A stretch of DNA of 64,000 nucleotides from Saccharothrix deserti (GCF_009769385.1 NZ_VKAB01000011.1:62001-126000), one strand, 5' to 3'. Counted from the stretch's first letter, positions 29,312 through 37,143 are shown. The notes: a model not told the origin generated them from the sequence alone. Numbers and translations are program-made.

Positions 29312-29686
29312 TCCGCTCCACTCCAATCGGACTCGCGACGGGTGGTTCTGCTTTGACGAAACCACGACCGAACGCGTCGACATACCGCTGTTCGGCGGGT
29401 TTCGAGAATAGCTATTCCGGTGGTGTTGGGATGGCTATTTGTCAAGAGTGGTTACCGCACTGTGAAAGGGGTCACCTCAAAGAACGGAGTATTAAATGAT
29501 CTGTCTCATCGGGATCCCCTCGGCGTTGACGTGTCTTTTGTGGACTGTCCGCGCGGTACTGGTGGGCGGCTCGCAGCGACCTTGAGTGGTTCATGGTGGT
29601 GTGCCATAGTCGCCGGGCCGTTGATGTCCACAGAGAACTCGGAAGAACGCATACGCAGCCTCTCCCGCCTCCCACCGAGGAGTTTC
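29312..29686. promoter_or_regulatory. 375-nt divergent promoter region, no gene
   Basis: This AT-richer gap lies between the carbamoyltransferase (leftward) and the secreted protein at 29687 (rightward). It contains a perfect 12-bp palindrome GAATAGCTATTC at 29406-29417, with half of it repeated (GGCTATT) about 20 nt downstream. A Crp-like TGTGA-N6-TCACC occurs at 29461-29476. I see no coding frame with a credible start. Confidence 0.6.
29461..29476. promoter_or_regulatory. Crp-like site TGTGA-N6-TCACC
   Basis: The site matches nine of the ten fixed bases of the TGTGA-N6-TCACA Crp-family consensus. It is about 150 nt from the carbamoyltransferase start and 210 nt from the secreted-protein start. 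A second, perfect copy of the consensus lies at 59546-59561. Confidence 0.4.
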
Positions 29687-31009
29687 ATGACCCGGCGCCG
29701 CAGGATCCTGAACCCGCTGACCGCACTGTCCCTCGTGGCGTTCGGGATGGTCGTCACGTCGCCGTCCGCGAACGCGGACTCGCTGGACTTCGCCAACTTC
29801 CAGTTGCGCCCCAACGCCTACGGCACCGCGCTGCGCGACCGGGCCGACAACCTGCCGCTGGTGAAGGCCACGGTCACGGACATCATGAACGACCTGAACC
29901 GGGTCGACGACGACGATCCGACCGACACCGGGGAGGCCTGTGAACCCAATTCCGTGGTGAACAACTTCGAGCCGGTGCTCTCCCAGAGCATGTGCTTCAA
30001 CGACGGCGACAACGCGACCACGGAGTGGTACCCGCAGGGCGTGACCACGGCCGCCGACATGCAGAGCGACCAGATCTGGGGCGACGGCTACCAACCGGTC
30101 CTGGTGAGCTGGTACGACCACAACAACAACGCCGACGGCATGCTCAAGGGTGTCCGCATCAGCTTCATGAACCGCGACACCGGCCGCTACCGGCACGTTC
30201 TGCTGGTGTACCCCCGCGAGATCAACGGCCGCACCGACTACGACACCATCCGCGTGTCACAGGACCCGGCCAGCGGCGACTACAACAAGCCCCTGCACGC
30301 GGGCGGCCTGGTCTGGTACGGCAACTACCTGTTCGTCGCCGACACCGCGCGCGGCTTCCGCGTGTTCGACATGCGTCGCATCTACGACCTCGGCGCCTCG
30401 TCGAACGGCACGACGACCGGAGACATGGTCGGTTACCGCGGGAGCACCTACTACGGCTACGGCTACCGCTACATCATGCCCCAGGTCGGTTCCTGGACCC
30501 GCACATCGGCGACCGGCACCACCTGCACGGCGGCGGACTTGTCGCCGAACTTCTCCTACGTCTCGCTCGACCGCAGCGGCACCGACCACCTCGTGGCGGG
30601 CGAGTACTGCAACTGGGACAAGGAGACCAACGGCAGGGTGGCGGCCTGGCCCATGGCCGGTGCGTTCGTCGACAACGAACTCCGCATGGATCCGAACTAC
30701 GTGTGGAACGCCGACGATGCGCACAACCTCCCGTCCAGCAACGTGCAGGGTGTGGCCCGCTTCGAGGGCAGGTGGTACCTCAGCGTGAGCGACGGGCCCA
30801 ACGCCGGGAAGTTCTACACCACCGCGAAGGTGGTCACGTCGTTCAGCAACCTGGAAATCGTGGGCACCCAGTACCTGCCCGTCGGTCCCGAGGACCTCTC
30901 GCACTGGCCCGGCACAGCCGGCACGAACCCCGCGCGAGGCGTCTTCTGGACCGTGAGCGAACACCCCGGCCAGCGCATGGTGTACTCGGTCATCCCCCAA
31001 ACCGGCTGA
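29687..31009 (+). CDS. Secreted protein of unknown function
   Basis: The start at ATG 29687 gives a classic Sec signal peptide (MTRRRRILNP, hydrophobic core LSLVAFGMVV, cleavage near PSANA/D) and has GAGGAG about 5 nt upstream; the open frame extends further left but without a signal. The mature protein, about 410 residues, is rich in Tyr, Trp and Asp. It contains four Cys in its first and middle thirds and sequences such as GGLVWYGNYLFVADTARGF that look like propeller blades. I recognise no catalytic motif; similar secreted hypotheticals occur in Streptomyces. It stands alone, convergent with the LPMO gene, and shares a terminator with it. A beta-propeller binding or lyase-like role is possible but not shown. 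Confidence 0.85.
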   Translation: MTRRRRILNPLTALSLVAFGMVVTSPSANADSLDFANFQLRPNAYGTALRDRADNLPLVKATVTDIMNDLNRVDDDDPTDTGEACEPNSVVNNFEPVLSQSMCFNDGDNATTEWYPQGVTTAADMQSDQIWGDGYQPVLVSWYDHNNNADGMLKGVRISFMNRDTGRYRHVLLVYPREINGRTDYDTIRVSQDPASGDYNKPLHAGGLVWYGNYLFVADTARGFRVFDMRRIYDLGASSNGTTTGDMVGYRGSTYYGYGYRYIMPQVGSWTRTSATGTTCTAADLSPNFSYVSLDRSGTDHLVAGEYCNWDKETNGRVAAWPMAGAFVDNELRMDPNYVWNADDAHNLPSSNVQGVARFEGRWYLSVSDGPNAGKFYTTAKVVTSFSNLEIVGTQYLPVGPEDLSHWPGTAGTNPARGVFWTVSEHPGQRMVYSVIPQTG

Positions 31010-31024
31010 CCGGCGCCACGACGT

Positions 31025-31090
31025 AGGACACCGAACCCGGCAGGGGCGCAGTCAGGACCGCGCCCCTGCCGGGTCGGTCTTCGGTGTCCT
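31025..31090. terminator. Bidirectional terminator with nested inverted repeats
   Basis: The inner stem is 15 perfect base pairs (31035-31049 with 31060-31074, 10-nt loop). An outer arm AGGACACCGAA at 31025-31035 is complementary to TTCGGTGTCCT at 31080-31090. It lies between the convergent stops at 31009 and 31106. Confidence 0.85.
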
Positions 31091-31105
31091 CGCCGGTGCC
31101 CGTGG

Positions 31106-32005
31106 CTAGGCCTGTCGGCGTCGGCGGAGCACGAGGACGACCACGAGTGCCGCCGCGACACCTCCTCCGATCAGGGCGGCCAAGGGGATGCCGCCCTGAT
31201 CGGAGGAGGAAGCCGTCCGCGATACGGCGACCGCTTGACCGGTGGACGTCGGCACCACCGGGCTGGGCGATGGGGAAGAGGCAGTCGCACGAGTGGTCGT
31301 GGTGGTCGTGGTGGTCGTGGTGGTCGGTCGAGCAGGTGGGGCAGGTGGGGCAGCCGCCACCGCGGCGGCGCCGAAGTCCACGTCTGCGCACGAGTAGTAG
31401 GTGTCCGGCGTGTCGGTGTTCTGCCAGATCGTGTAGATCAGGTGCCGACCGCTCTTCCCGGCGGGCAGCCGTCCCTGGAACGCGTACGAGCCGTTGCCGA
31501 ACGCGGGGTCGGTGGCGGTGGCGAACGGCTCGGCCTCCAGCGCCGACCACGTCAACGGCTTGGTCGGCTCGAAGCCGTCCTTCGTGACGTACAGCCGGAA
31601 CGTGCCCTTGTGCGGGATGGTGCCCCGATAGGTGAACGTCATGGCGGCACCCGGCTTCAGCTGGGTGGAAGGCCAGTCGGCGCGGGGGAGGTCCAGGCCC
31701 GCGAACTTCGCCTGTCCCGCGCTGCACAGCTTCCCGTCGGGGATCACCTGACGATCCCTGCCGCGCACGTCGGCGACCCGGATGTTGTCCCACTCGGCGG
31801 AGACCGAGCGCCCCTGCCCCGACGCGAGGGCGGCCCGGCAGGCGGGTCCTGTCGCGTGCCGGCCTTCGGGTCCGCAGGCGGCGGAACGGCTCAGCGGGTT
31901 GGTCGGAGCGCCGTGGGCCTCCGCGGGCAGGGCGGGGAGCACCACGAACAGGAACAGGGCCACGGCCGCCACGGCAACCCGCGCCACCATCCGCCACACC
32001 AACAT
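31106..32005 (-). CDS. AA10 lytic polysaccharide monooxygenase, surface anchored
   Basis: This 299-residue protein is a copper-dependent LPMO that would oxidatively cleave chitin or cellulose outside the cell. Start ATG 32005 is set by GAGGGAGG about 7 nt upstream. The signal peptide ends PAEA, and the mature protein begins with His31 (HGAPTNPLSR), which must be N-terminal to form the histidine brace. The second copper His is His132 in IPHKGTF, and the axial position is probably Phe211 in CADVDF. After the catalytic domain (31 to about 212) come a Pro/Ala stretch, a run of 11 Thr, a Ser-Pro linker, a transmembrane helix (PLAALIGGGVAAALVVVLVL) and RRRRQA, so the enzyme is tethered to the membrane through the wall. 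There is no carbohydrate-binding module. Chitin versus cellulose preference cannot be read from sequence alone. Confidence 0.93.
   Translation of the reverse strand: MLVWRMVARVAVAAVALFLFVVLPALPAEAHGAPTNPLSRSAACGPEGRHATGPACRAALASGQGRSVSAEWDNIRVADVRGRDRQVIPDGKLCSAGQAKFAGLDLPRADWPSTQLKPGAAMTFTYRGTIPHKGTFRLYVTKDGFEPTKPLTWSALEAEPFATATDPAFGNGSYAFQGRLPAGKSGRHLIYTIWQNTDTPDTYYSCADVDFGAAAVAAAPPAPPARPTTTTTTTTTTTRATASSPSPSPVVPTSTGQAVAVSRTASSSDQGGIPLAALIGGGVAAALVVVLVLRRRRQA
31287..31326. repeat. GTGGTC-type hexanucleotide repeat encoding poly-Thr
   Basis: Tandem GTGGTC/GTGGTG units on the plus strand encode, on the minus strand, the Thr run in the linker of the LPMO. The tract is prone to slippage, so linker length may vary between strains. 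Confidence 0.7.
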
Positions 32006-32096
32006 CCCGCAGCCTCCCTCGTGCTCGCACCCCACTCGGGAAGTACGTGGACGGTCGTGGATGCGTTCACCGGCGGGCCGAGCGGACCCGCGACGA

Positions 32097-32122
32097 CGCT
32101 GACATCAGGCGCTGACATCAGG
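32097..32122. repeat. Two perfect tandem copies of a 13-bp unit
   Basis: CGCTGACATCAGG occurs at 32097-32109 and directly again at 32110-32122. It lies in the divergent promoter gap between the LPMO start (32005) and the response-regulator start (32265). It could be a paired regulator site or a chance duplication. Confidence 0.6.
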
Positions 32123-32264
32123 GGGGCGACGCACTCCCAGCCGTAGATCCCGCCCGGGAGTTCCCGGCGGTTGGAAACCGGAGTGTCGTCCGACCGCCCG
32201 GCGGAACGGACGGCCGGGAACCACTAGGCTGGGTGGCCGGACCAGCGACGAGGATCTGCAGAGC

Positions 32265-32915
32265 ATGGTGCACCCACCCCACCCGTCCCGACCTGTTCGC
32301 GCGGTACTGGTGGAAGACCACCACTTGGTGGCGGAGGCGATCCGGCTGGCGTGGGCGGATTCGAGTGAGGTCGAGGTCGTGGCCACGGTCGGCTCGGTGG
32401 CCGCCGCGTTGGTGCAGGTCCGGCTGCACCGGCCCGACGTGGTGCTGCTGGACCGCCGGTTGCCCGACGGTGACGGCCTGGACGCGATCGCGGGCTTCGA
32501 GGAGTGCGGCGCACGGGTGCTGGTGCTGACCGGCGAGGCGAGCGTGTCCGTCGCCGCGCGGGCGGCCGAGTCGGGTGCGGCGGGGCTGGTGCTCAAGTCG
32601 GCCCGGCTGGAGGAGTTGACCGACGCCGTGCTGCGGGTGGCGGCGGGTGAGGTCGTGTTCGACGGCGGGCTGCTCGCGGGCGTGCTGGACAAGCTCACCG
32701 GGCGTGCCAGGGACGGCGTGGTGCCGTTGACGGTCCGGGAGCGGGAGACGTTGCTGCTCATGGCCGAGGGTGCGAGCACGGAGGAGATCGGCGAGCGCAT
32801 GGGCGTGGCCCGCAACACCGTGCGCAACCACGTGCAGCGGGTGCTGGAGAAGCTGGGCGCCAGGTCGAAGCTGGAGGCGGTGGCGATCGCCCGCCGCGAC
32901 GGCCTGCTCGACTAG
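32265..32915 (+). CDS. NarL/LuxR-type response regulator
   Basis: The 216-residue DNA-binding regulator has a receiver domain in residues 11-130, with acidic pocket EDHH, phospho-acceptor Asp63 in LLDRRLP and Lys in LVLKSA. A LuxR-type helix-turn-helix at about 150-210 includes LTVRERETLLLMAEGAS and NTVRNHVQRVLEKLGA. It heads a run of signalling genes (32265-35765), all rightward. The partner kinase could be the PAS kinase at 33426, which is followed by its own receiver. A 13-bp inverted repeat spans its stop codon. Confidence 0.93.
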   Translation: MVHPPHPSRPVRAVLVEDHHLVAEAIRLAWADSSEVEVVATVGSVAAALVQVRLHRPDVVLLDRRLPDGDGLDAIAGFEECGARVLVLTGEASVSVAARAAESGAAGLVLKSARLEELTDAVLRVAAGEVVFDGGLLAGVLDKLTGRARDGVVPLTVRERETLLLMAEGASTEEIGERMGVARNTVRNHVQRVLEKLGARSKLEAVAIARRDGLLD

Positions 32916-32934
32916 TGCAGGTGCACTAGTCGAG
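32907..32934. terminator. 28-nt near-perfect palindrome over the response-regulator stop codon
   Basis: The 13-nt arms 32907-32919 and 32922-32934 are perfectly complementary with a 2-nt centre, and the TAG at 32913 sits in the left arm. It could attenuate read-through into the RsbW-like gene or be an operator for that gene's promoter. It is less GC-rich than the other terminators in the window. Confidence 0.6.
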
Positions 32935-32977
32935 TCGGTGTCGGTGCGTCTGGGCACCGGCCGTCCGATGCAGCACA

Positions 32978-33391
32978 GTGCGATCCGTGGACGTCTCGCT
33001 GTCTGGCCCGGTCGCTGAGTTCAGCGCGCCGGCCGTGCGGGGAGCGGCGGGCCTGGCCCGCGATTTCGCCCGCAAGACGCTGACCGATCTTGGCTACCTG
33101 GGCGACCACGGCGACGTCGTGCTCGTCGTCTCCGAACTGGTGTCCAACGCCCTGCGGCACACGTCCAGCGTTCCGGTGATCCGACTGGCGGGTGACCGGC
33201 ACCGGCTCCGGATCGAGGTCGAGGACGGCAGTCCGGTGATGCCGCGCCCGCGGCTGTCGGCGACCGTCGGCGGGTGGGGGCTCCAACTCGTCCAGGGGTT
33301 GAGCGCGGCCTGGGGTGCGCGCGCCGAACGCGGCGGCAAGGTCGTGTGGTGCGAGATGGCCGCCGCCGACGCCGTCCCCGGCACGTCCTGA
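32978..33391 (+). CDS. RsbW/SpoIIAB-like ATP-binding anti-sigma factor or regulator
   Basis: This is a 137-residue single-domain GHKL ATPase. Its N-box is VSELVSNALRH, followed by IEVEDGSP and GGWGLQLVQGLSAAWG, the order found in RsbW-like serine kinases of actinomycetes. Such proteins bind a sigma factor or phosphorylate a STAS partner; a STAS protein is encoded at 35382. The start is a GTG at 32978, or possibly the GTG nine bases later, since no clear ribosome site discriminates. The conserved TGxGL-type lid is weakened to VGGWGL. The regulated sigma factor is not in the window. Confidence 0.85.
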   Translation: MRSVDVSLSGPVAEFSAPAVRGAAGLARDFARKTLTDLGYLGDHGDVVLVVSELVSNALRHTSSVPVIRLAGDRHRLRIEVEDGSPVMPRPRLSATVGGWGLQLVQGLSAAWGARAERGGKVVWCEMAAADAVPGTS

Positions 33392-33425
33392 CGTCGAGCG
33401 CCCGACCGTGGCACTGCGACAGCCC

Positions 33426-34913
33426 ATGGTGCACAGTGACGCCATGGCCGCCGACCAATCCGCCGACCAGTCCGTCGACACCGATTTCGAACGGCCGCCC
33501 GAGGACTCGTACCGCCTGCTCGTGGACAGCGTCGTGGACTACGCCATCTTCATGTTGGACGCGACCGGTCGGGTGGTCAGCTGGAACCCCGGCGCGGAGC
33601 GGATCAAGGGTTATTCGGCCGAAGAGGTGCTGGGCAGGCACTTCTCGGTCTTCTACCCGGCCGACGACCTGGCGGCGCGCAAGCCGTGGCACGAGCTGGA
33701 GGTCGCCGCGGAGGTGGGGCGCTTCGAGGACGAGGGCTGGCGGCTGCGCAAGGACGGCACCCGGTTCTGGGCGAACGTCATCATCACCGCGTTGTTCGAG
33801 AAGTCCGGCAGCCTGCGGGGATTCGCCAAGGTCACCAGGGACATGACCGAACGCAGGCGGGCCGAGGAGGCGCTGAAGTCGAGCGAGGAGCGGTTCCGGC
33901 TGCTCGTGCAGGGCGTGCTGGACTACGCCATCTTCATGTTGGACCCGGCCGGTCGGGTGGTCAGCTGGAACGCGGGCGCGGAGCGGATCAAGGGCTATTC
34001 GGCCGAGGACATGCTGGGTGAGCACTTCTCGGTGTTCTACCCGCCCGAGGACCTGGTGGCGCGCAAGCCGTGGCGTGAGCTGGAAGTGGCCGTCGACGTG
34101 GGCCGGTTCGAGGACGAGGGTTGGCGGCTGCGCAAGGACGGCTCGCGGTTCTGGGCGAACGTGGTGATCACGGCGCTGTTCGACGAGTCGGGCCGGCTGC
34201 GGGGTTTCGCGAAGGTCACCAGGGACATGACCGACCGCCGACGGGTCGAGCTGACGTTGAGCGAACAGCGCAGGCTCGTCGGCCACCTCGTGGAAGCGCA
34301 GGAACTGGAACGGCGCCGCATCGCCTGGGACGTGCACGACGACTCGATCCAGTCCATGGTCGCCGTCGGCATGCGGCTGCAACTGCTGGCCAACCGCCTG
34401 CCCGACGAGGACGCCGCCACCGTGCGCCGGCTGGACGAGGCGGTGCGGGCGTCCATCGGACGGCTGCGCAACCTGGTGTTCCGGCTGCGCCCGCCGGAGC
34501 TCGACCGGCACAGCCTGGTGCAGGCCCTGGACCACTACCTCACCGACGTCACCGGCCCGTTGGGGATCACCTACCGGCTGCGGCACTCGCTGGACCACGA
34601 GCCGCCCGTCGAGTCCGCGATCACGATCTTCCGCATCTGCCAGGAAGCGCTCACCAACGTGCGCAAGCACGCGCAGGCGTCCGAGCTGGAGGTCTCCTTG
34701 TCCTCTGTGGACGGCGGCACGCTGGTGGAGATCACCGACGACGGTGTCGGCGTCGGCACGCCGTCCGGCGGACGGGCGTTCGAGCACTTCGGGATGATCG
34801 AGATGCGCGAGCGCGCGGAGACCGCCGGCGGCTGGTGGTCCCTCGAAGGGGGCGCCCGAGGGGGCACGGCGGTGCGGTTCTGGGTCCCGACGCCGAACGG
34901 CGGTGGTCCGTGA
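33426..34913 (+). CDS. Sensor histidine kinase with two nearly identical PAS domains
   Basis: The 495-residue kinase has no membrane segment, so it senses a cytoplasmic signal. PAS1 is residues 29-145 and PAS2 157-273; they are a 117-residue duplication in which both copies share AGRVVSWN-like, GAERIKGYSAE, HFSVFYP and FAKVTRDMT segments. A dimerisation/phosphoacceptor helix of the NarX/DegS kind follows, with His304 in AWDVHDDSIQ. The GHKL ATPase domain has EALTNVRKHAQA and ITDDGVGVG. ATG 33426 was chosen as the first Met after the previous gene; ATG 33444 is equally possible because neither has a good ribosome site. GTGA overlap with the next gene makes that receiver its probable partner. 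Confidence 0.93.
   Translation: MVHSDAMAADQSADQSVDTDFERPPEDSYRLLVDSVVDYAIFMLDATGRVVSWNPGAERIKGYSAEEVLGRHFSVFYPADDLAARKPWHELEVAAEVGRFEDEGWRLRKDGTRFWANVIITALFEKSGSLRGFAKVTRDMTERRRAEEALKSSEERFRLLVQGVLDYAIFMLDPAGRVVSWNAGAERIKGYSAEDMLGEHFSVFYPPEDLVARKPWRELEVAVDVGRFEDEGWRLRKDGSRFWANVVITALFDESGRLRGFAKVTRDMTDRRRVELTLSEQRRLVGHLVEAQELERRRIAWDVHDDSIQSMVAVGMRLQLLANRLPDEDAATVRRLDEAVRASIGRLRNLVFRLRPPELDRHSLVQALDHYLTDVTGPLGITYRLRHSLDHEPPVESAITIFRICQEALTNVRKHAQASELEVSLSSVDGGTLVEITDDGVGVGTPSGGRAFEHFGMIEMRERAETAGGWWSLEGGARGGTAVRFWVPTPNGGGP
33510..34244 (+). repeat. Intragenic PAS-domain duplication
   Basis: Copy A is 33510-33860 and copy B 33894-34244, each 351 nt, with a 384-nt period including a 33-nt linker. 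The DNA is strongly conserved in many blocks, so the duplication is fairly recent or maintained by conversion. Confidence 0.9.
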
Positions 34914-35296
34914 CGACCCCCAAGCTCAGCGTGGTGATCTCGGACGACGATCCGATGGTCCGCGACGCCCTGCGCGACGTGCTCGACGCCGAGCCGGACC
35001 TCGAGGTCGTCGCGGTCGCGCGTGACGCGGACGAGGCGATCGAGTTGGCCGAACGCCACGCGCCCGCGGTCGTCGTGCTCGACATCCGCATGCCCGGTGG
35101 CGGCGGCGGTCGCGCGGCCCGCGAGATCAGGCTCCGCTCGCCGAACACCGGCATCCTGGCGCTGTCGGCCTTCTCCGACCGGGAGGCCTTCGGCGAGATC
35201 CAGGCGGCGGGTGTCACGGAGCACATCGTCAAGGGCGCGTCGAACAGCGATATCATCGCGGCCGTCCGCCGGTTGGGACGACCGGGCAGCGGCTGA
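34910..35296 (+). CDS. Single-domain response regulator (receiver only)
   Basis: The 128-residue protein starts at GTG 34910 and overlaps the kinase stop by four bases (GTGA), indicating translational coupling. The receiver motifs are complete: DDDP acidic pocket, phospho-acceptor Asp58 in VVLDIRMPGGGGG, Ser in ALSAF and Lys in HIVKGAS. There is no output domain; the protein ends at about residue 128. It may pass phosphate on, compete with the LuxR-type regulator at 32265, or act by protein contact on the neighbouring anti-sigma/STAS pair. The last option fits the gene order but is inference. Confidence 0.9.
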   Translation: MTTPKLSVVISDDDPMVRDALRDVLDAEPDLEVVAVARDADEAIELAERHAPAVVVLDIRMPGGGGGRAAREIRLRSPNTGILALSAFSDREAFGEIQAAGVTEHIVKGASNSDIIAAVRRLGRPGSG

Positions 35297-35381
35297 CCGC
35301 ACTCGTGTGTCGCCGGACGCCGGACCGCGGCGTCACCTGGTAGAACTGTGGGCCGACAACGCATCGCACCGGGGAGTCGAC

Positions 35382-35765
35382 GTGGCCGAGCCGATCAGGC
35401 AACCATCACCCGTCCTCGGTATTCGTCTCACCCGAGTGGGGGATGTTCTCGTCGTCGGCGTGTCGGGTGAGCTGGACATGGACACCGTTCCCGAAGTCCG
35501 CGCCACCGTGCTCTCCGGCCTGTCCGAGACACCGTCGGCCCTGGTCCTCGACCTGTCCGACGTGGTGTTCTTCAGCTCCTCCGGCTTGTCGCTGCTCCTG
35601 GACGCACGTGGCCGCGTCGACACCTTCGCCGTCGTGGCGACCCGCCGCGCCGTGCTGAGGCCCATCGAGTTGACCACCGTCGCGTCGCTGCTGGCCGTGT
35701 TCCCCACGGTCGACGAGGCGCTGGCGTGGGTCTCGTCGAGCGAGAGCGTTCACCAGTCCGAGTAG
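35382..35765 (+). CDS. STAS-domain anti-sigma factor antagonist
   Basis: The 127-residue protein starts at GTG 35382, fixed by GGGGAG at 35371-35376; the frame is open much further left but overlaps the receiver gene. It has the STAS pattern of RsbV/SpoIIAA: VGVSGELDMDTVPEVR, then LVLDLSDVVFFSSSGLSLLL with the probable phospho-Ser66. In many homologues the residue before the Ser pair is Asp; here it is Ser. Together with the RsbW-like ATPase at 32978 it forms the two halves of a partner switch, with kinase and receivers between them. Confidence 0.92.
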   Translation: MAEPIRQPSPVLGIRLTRVGDVLVVGVSGELDMDTVPEVRATVLSGLSETPSALVLDLSDVVFFSSSGLSLLLDARGRVDTFAVVATRRAVLRPIELTTVASLLAVFPTVDEALAWVSSSESVHQSE

Positions 35766-35768
35766 TTT

Positions 35769-35789
35769 TCCGCGCCCCGATGGCGCGGA
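35769..35789. terminator. Small bidirectional hairpin
   Basis: The 8-bp stem TCCGCGCC/GGCGCGGA with a 5-nt loop lies in the 30-nt gap between the convergent stops of the STAS and serine-hydrolase genes. It is preceded by TTTT on the plus strand. Confidence 0.65.
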
Positions 35790-35795
35790 TCGGCG

Positions 35796-36884
35796 TCAGT
35801 GGATGCCGAGGAAGTTCTGCACGGTCCGCCGAACCATGAACGACATCACGTTGTGGCGGTCGTTGAGGTTCGGCAGGTTCTGCCAGACGACGATGAACCG
35901 CTGACTGGTGCCGTCGTGGGTGAGGATGGTCGCCTCGGAGGCCACCTCGCCGCCCGTGTTGAGGCCACCCGACCCGATCTTGCAGTGGGTGATCGTGAAA
36001 CCCGGGCCGAGACCGTCGATGCCGGGGCGCGCGCCTGTCGTCATGAACGAGCTGTCGCCGACGGACTGGGCGTCGGCCAGGAGAACGCGCATGTCGGACG
36101 CGATGCCGTCGATGCCGCGCGAGTCCAGCGTGTTGCCTTCGACGAGCAGGGCGAAGAGGCGGGTCATGTCGATGGTCGTGGTGGCCTGTGCGGAGGGGCC
36201 GTCGTTGACCGACGGCACGCGCACGGCGGGGAACGCGCCCGTGAACGTGCCCGCCAGCCAGATGCCGTGGTCGGTGTTCCGGTCGAACAGGCCGGTCTTC
36301 GCGAGCAGCCCGTTGATCCAGCTGTACCCGAGTGCCTGGATGGTCGCCGACGCCCGGTCGTTGTCGCTGGGCACGATCATGCCCCGGAGGTTCGCCGCGA
36401 AGGTCGGGTCGAACGACATCAGGCACCCGCCGCTGCCGAGTTGTTGAGGCGGCCCGAAGATCGCCGGGTACTTCGGCACGCGCATCGGCTTCGTGATGCG
36501 GGGCTCGGTGAGGAACCGGGGCGCGGATGCTTCGATGTCGTTGTCGAACGCGGCCTTCAGCCGGTCGAAGACGATGTCGGGTGTGCAGTCCCCTTCCCTG
36601 ACCGCGAAGTCGGATGCGCTCTGCCGCAGTTCGAACGCCGCGAACATGGCGGCCACCTTCAGGAGGCTGCCCGAGAAGTGCATCTCCCTGTCGCGGAAGC
36701 CCGCGTAGGCGAAGGACGGCGACGTGCTCGTCGGGTTGATCACCGCGGCCACCGAGATGGCGACGATCAGGTGCACGCCCGCGGCCGGAAACCTGAGCGC
36801 CGTCTCCGCCTGCGCCGCCGTCAGCGCCGCGGCCATCCTCGGATCCGGGGTGAGCAGGTCCGGGAACGGATCGGGGAAGAGCAT
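35796..36884 (-). CDS. Serine hydrolase with class A beta-lactamase/PBP-like motifs
   Basis: ATG 36884 is set by AAGGAGG about 6 nt upstream; the 362-residue product has no signal peptide. The three active-site elements of the penicillin-recognising fold are visible in order and spacing: SxxK as Ser73-Leu-Leu-Lys76 (FSGSLLKVAAM), SDN at 173-175 and KIG at 302-304 in place of KTG. About 230 residues separate Ser73 from the last motif, longer than in compact class A enzymes, with an extra segment around 195-290. The absence of a leader argues against a secreted beta-lactamase. It could be an intracellular esterase or amidase of that fold, or export could use another route. Monocistronic and convergent with the STAS gene. 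Confidence 0.75.
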   Translation of the reverse strand: MLFPDPFPDLLTPDPRMAAALTAAQAETALRFPAAGVHLIVAISVAAVINPTSTSPSFAYAGFRDREMHFSGSLLKVAAMFAAFELRQSASDFAVREGDCTPDIVFDRLKAAFDNDIEASAPRFLTEPRITKPMRVPKYPAIFGPPQQLGSGGCLMSFDPTFAANLRGMIVPSDNDRASATIQALGYSWINGLLAKTGLFDRNTDHGIWLAGTFTGAFPAVRVPSVNDGPSAQATTTIDMTRLFALLVEGNTLDSRGIDGIASDMRVLLADAQSVGDSSFMTTGARPGIDGLGPGFTITHCKIGSGGLNTGGEVASEATILTHDGTSQRFIVVWQNLPNLNDRHNVMSFMVRRTVQNFLGIH

Positions 36885-37143
36885 CGGAGCCTCCTTCCCC
36901 AACGCTACGACGCCCTGACGCGGCGCGGCTCGAAAGCCCTCTCCATCTCGCCGGATCAGGTGAACCCATGTCGCCCGGAACGGTGAAGGCACCGTCTGAT
37001 CACGGCGTCATGCTGCCGAGCCTGGTAGCCGCCGTCCTCTTCGCCCGGCACCTGTATGTCCAATGAGGACGGTGTCCGGGGCGGTGCGCGTTGCGCTGTT
37101 CGGTGGCTGTGTTCCGCGTCGGGCGGCTGTCACGATCGATTCC

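Noticed and set aside
31287..31326. GTGGTC repeats as a CRISPR-like array
   Set aside because: The unit is 6 nt without spacers and simply encodes the poly-Thr linker.
31235..32146. Plus-strand open frame opposite the LPMO gene
   Set aside because: The minus strand has signal peptide, copper histidines and membrane anchor in frame; the plus frame has only low-complexity sequence.
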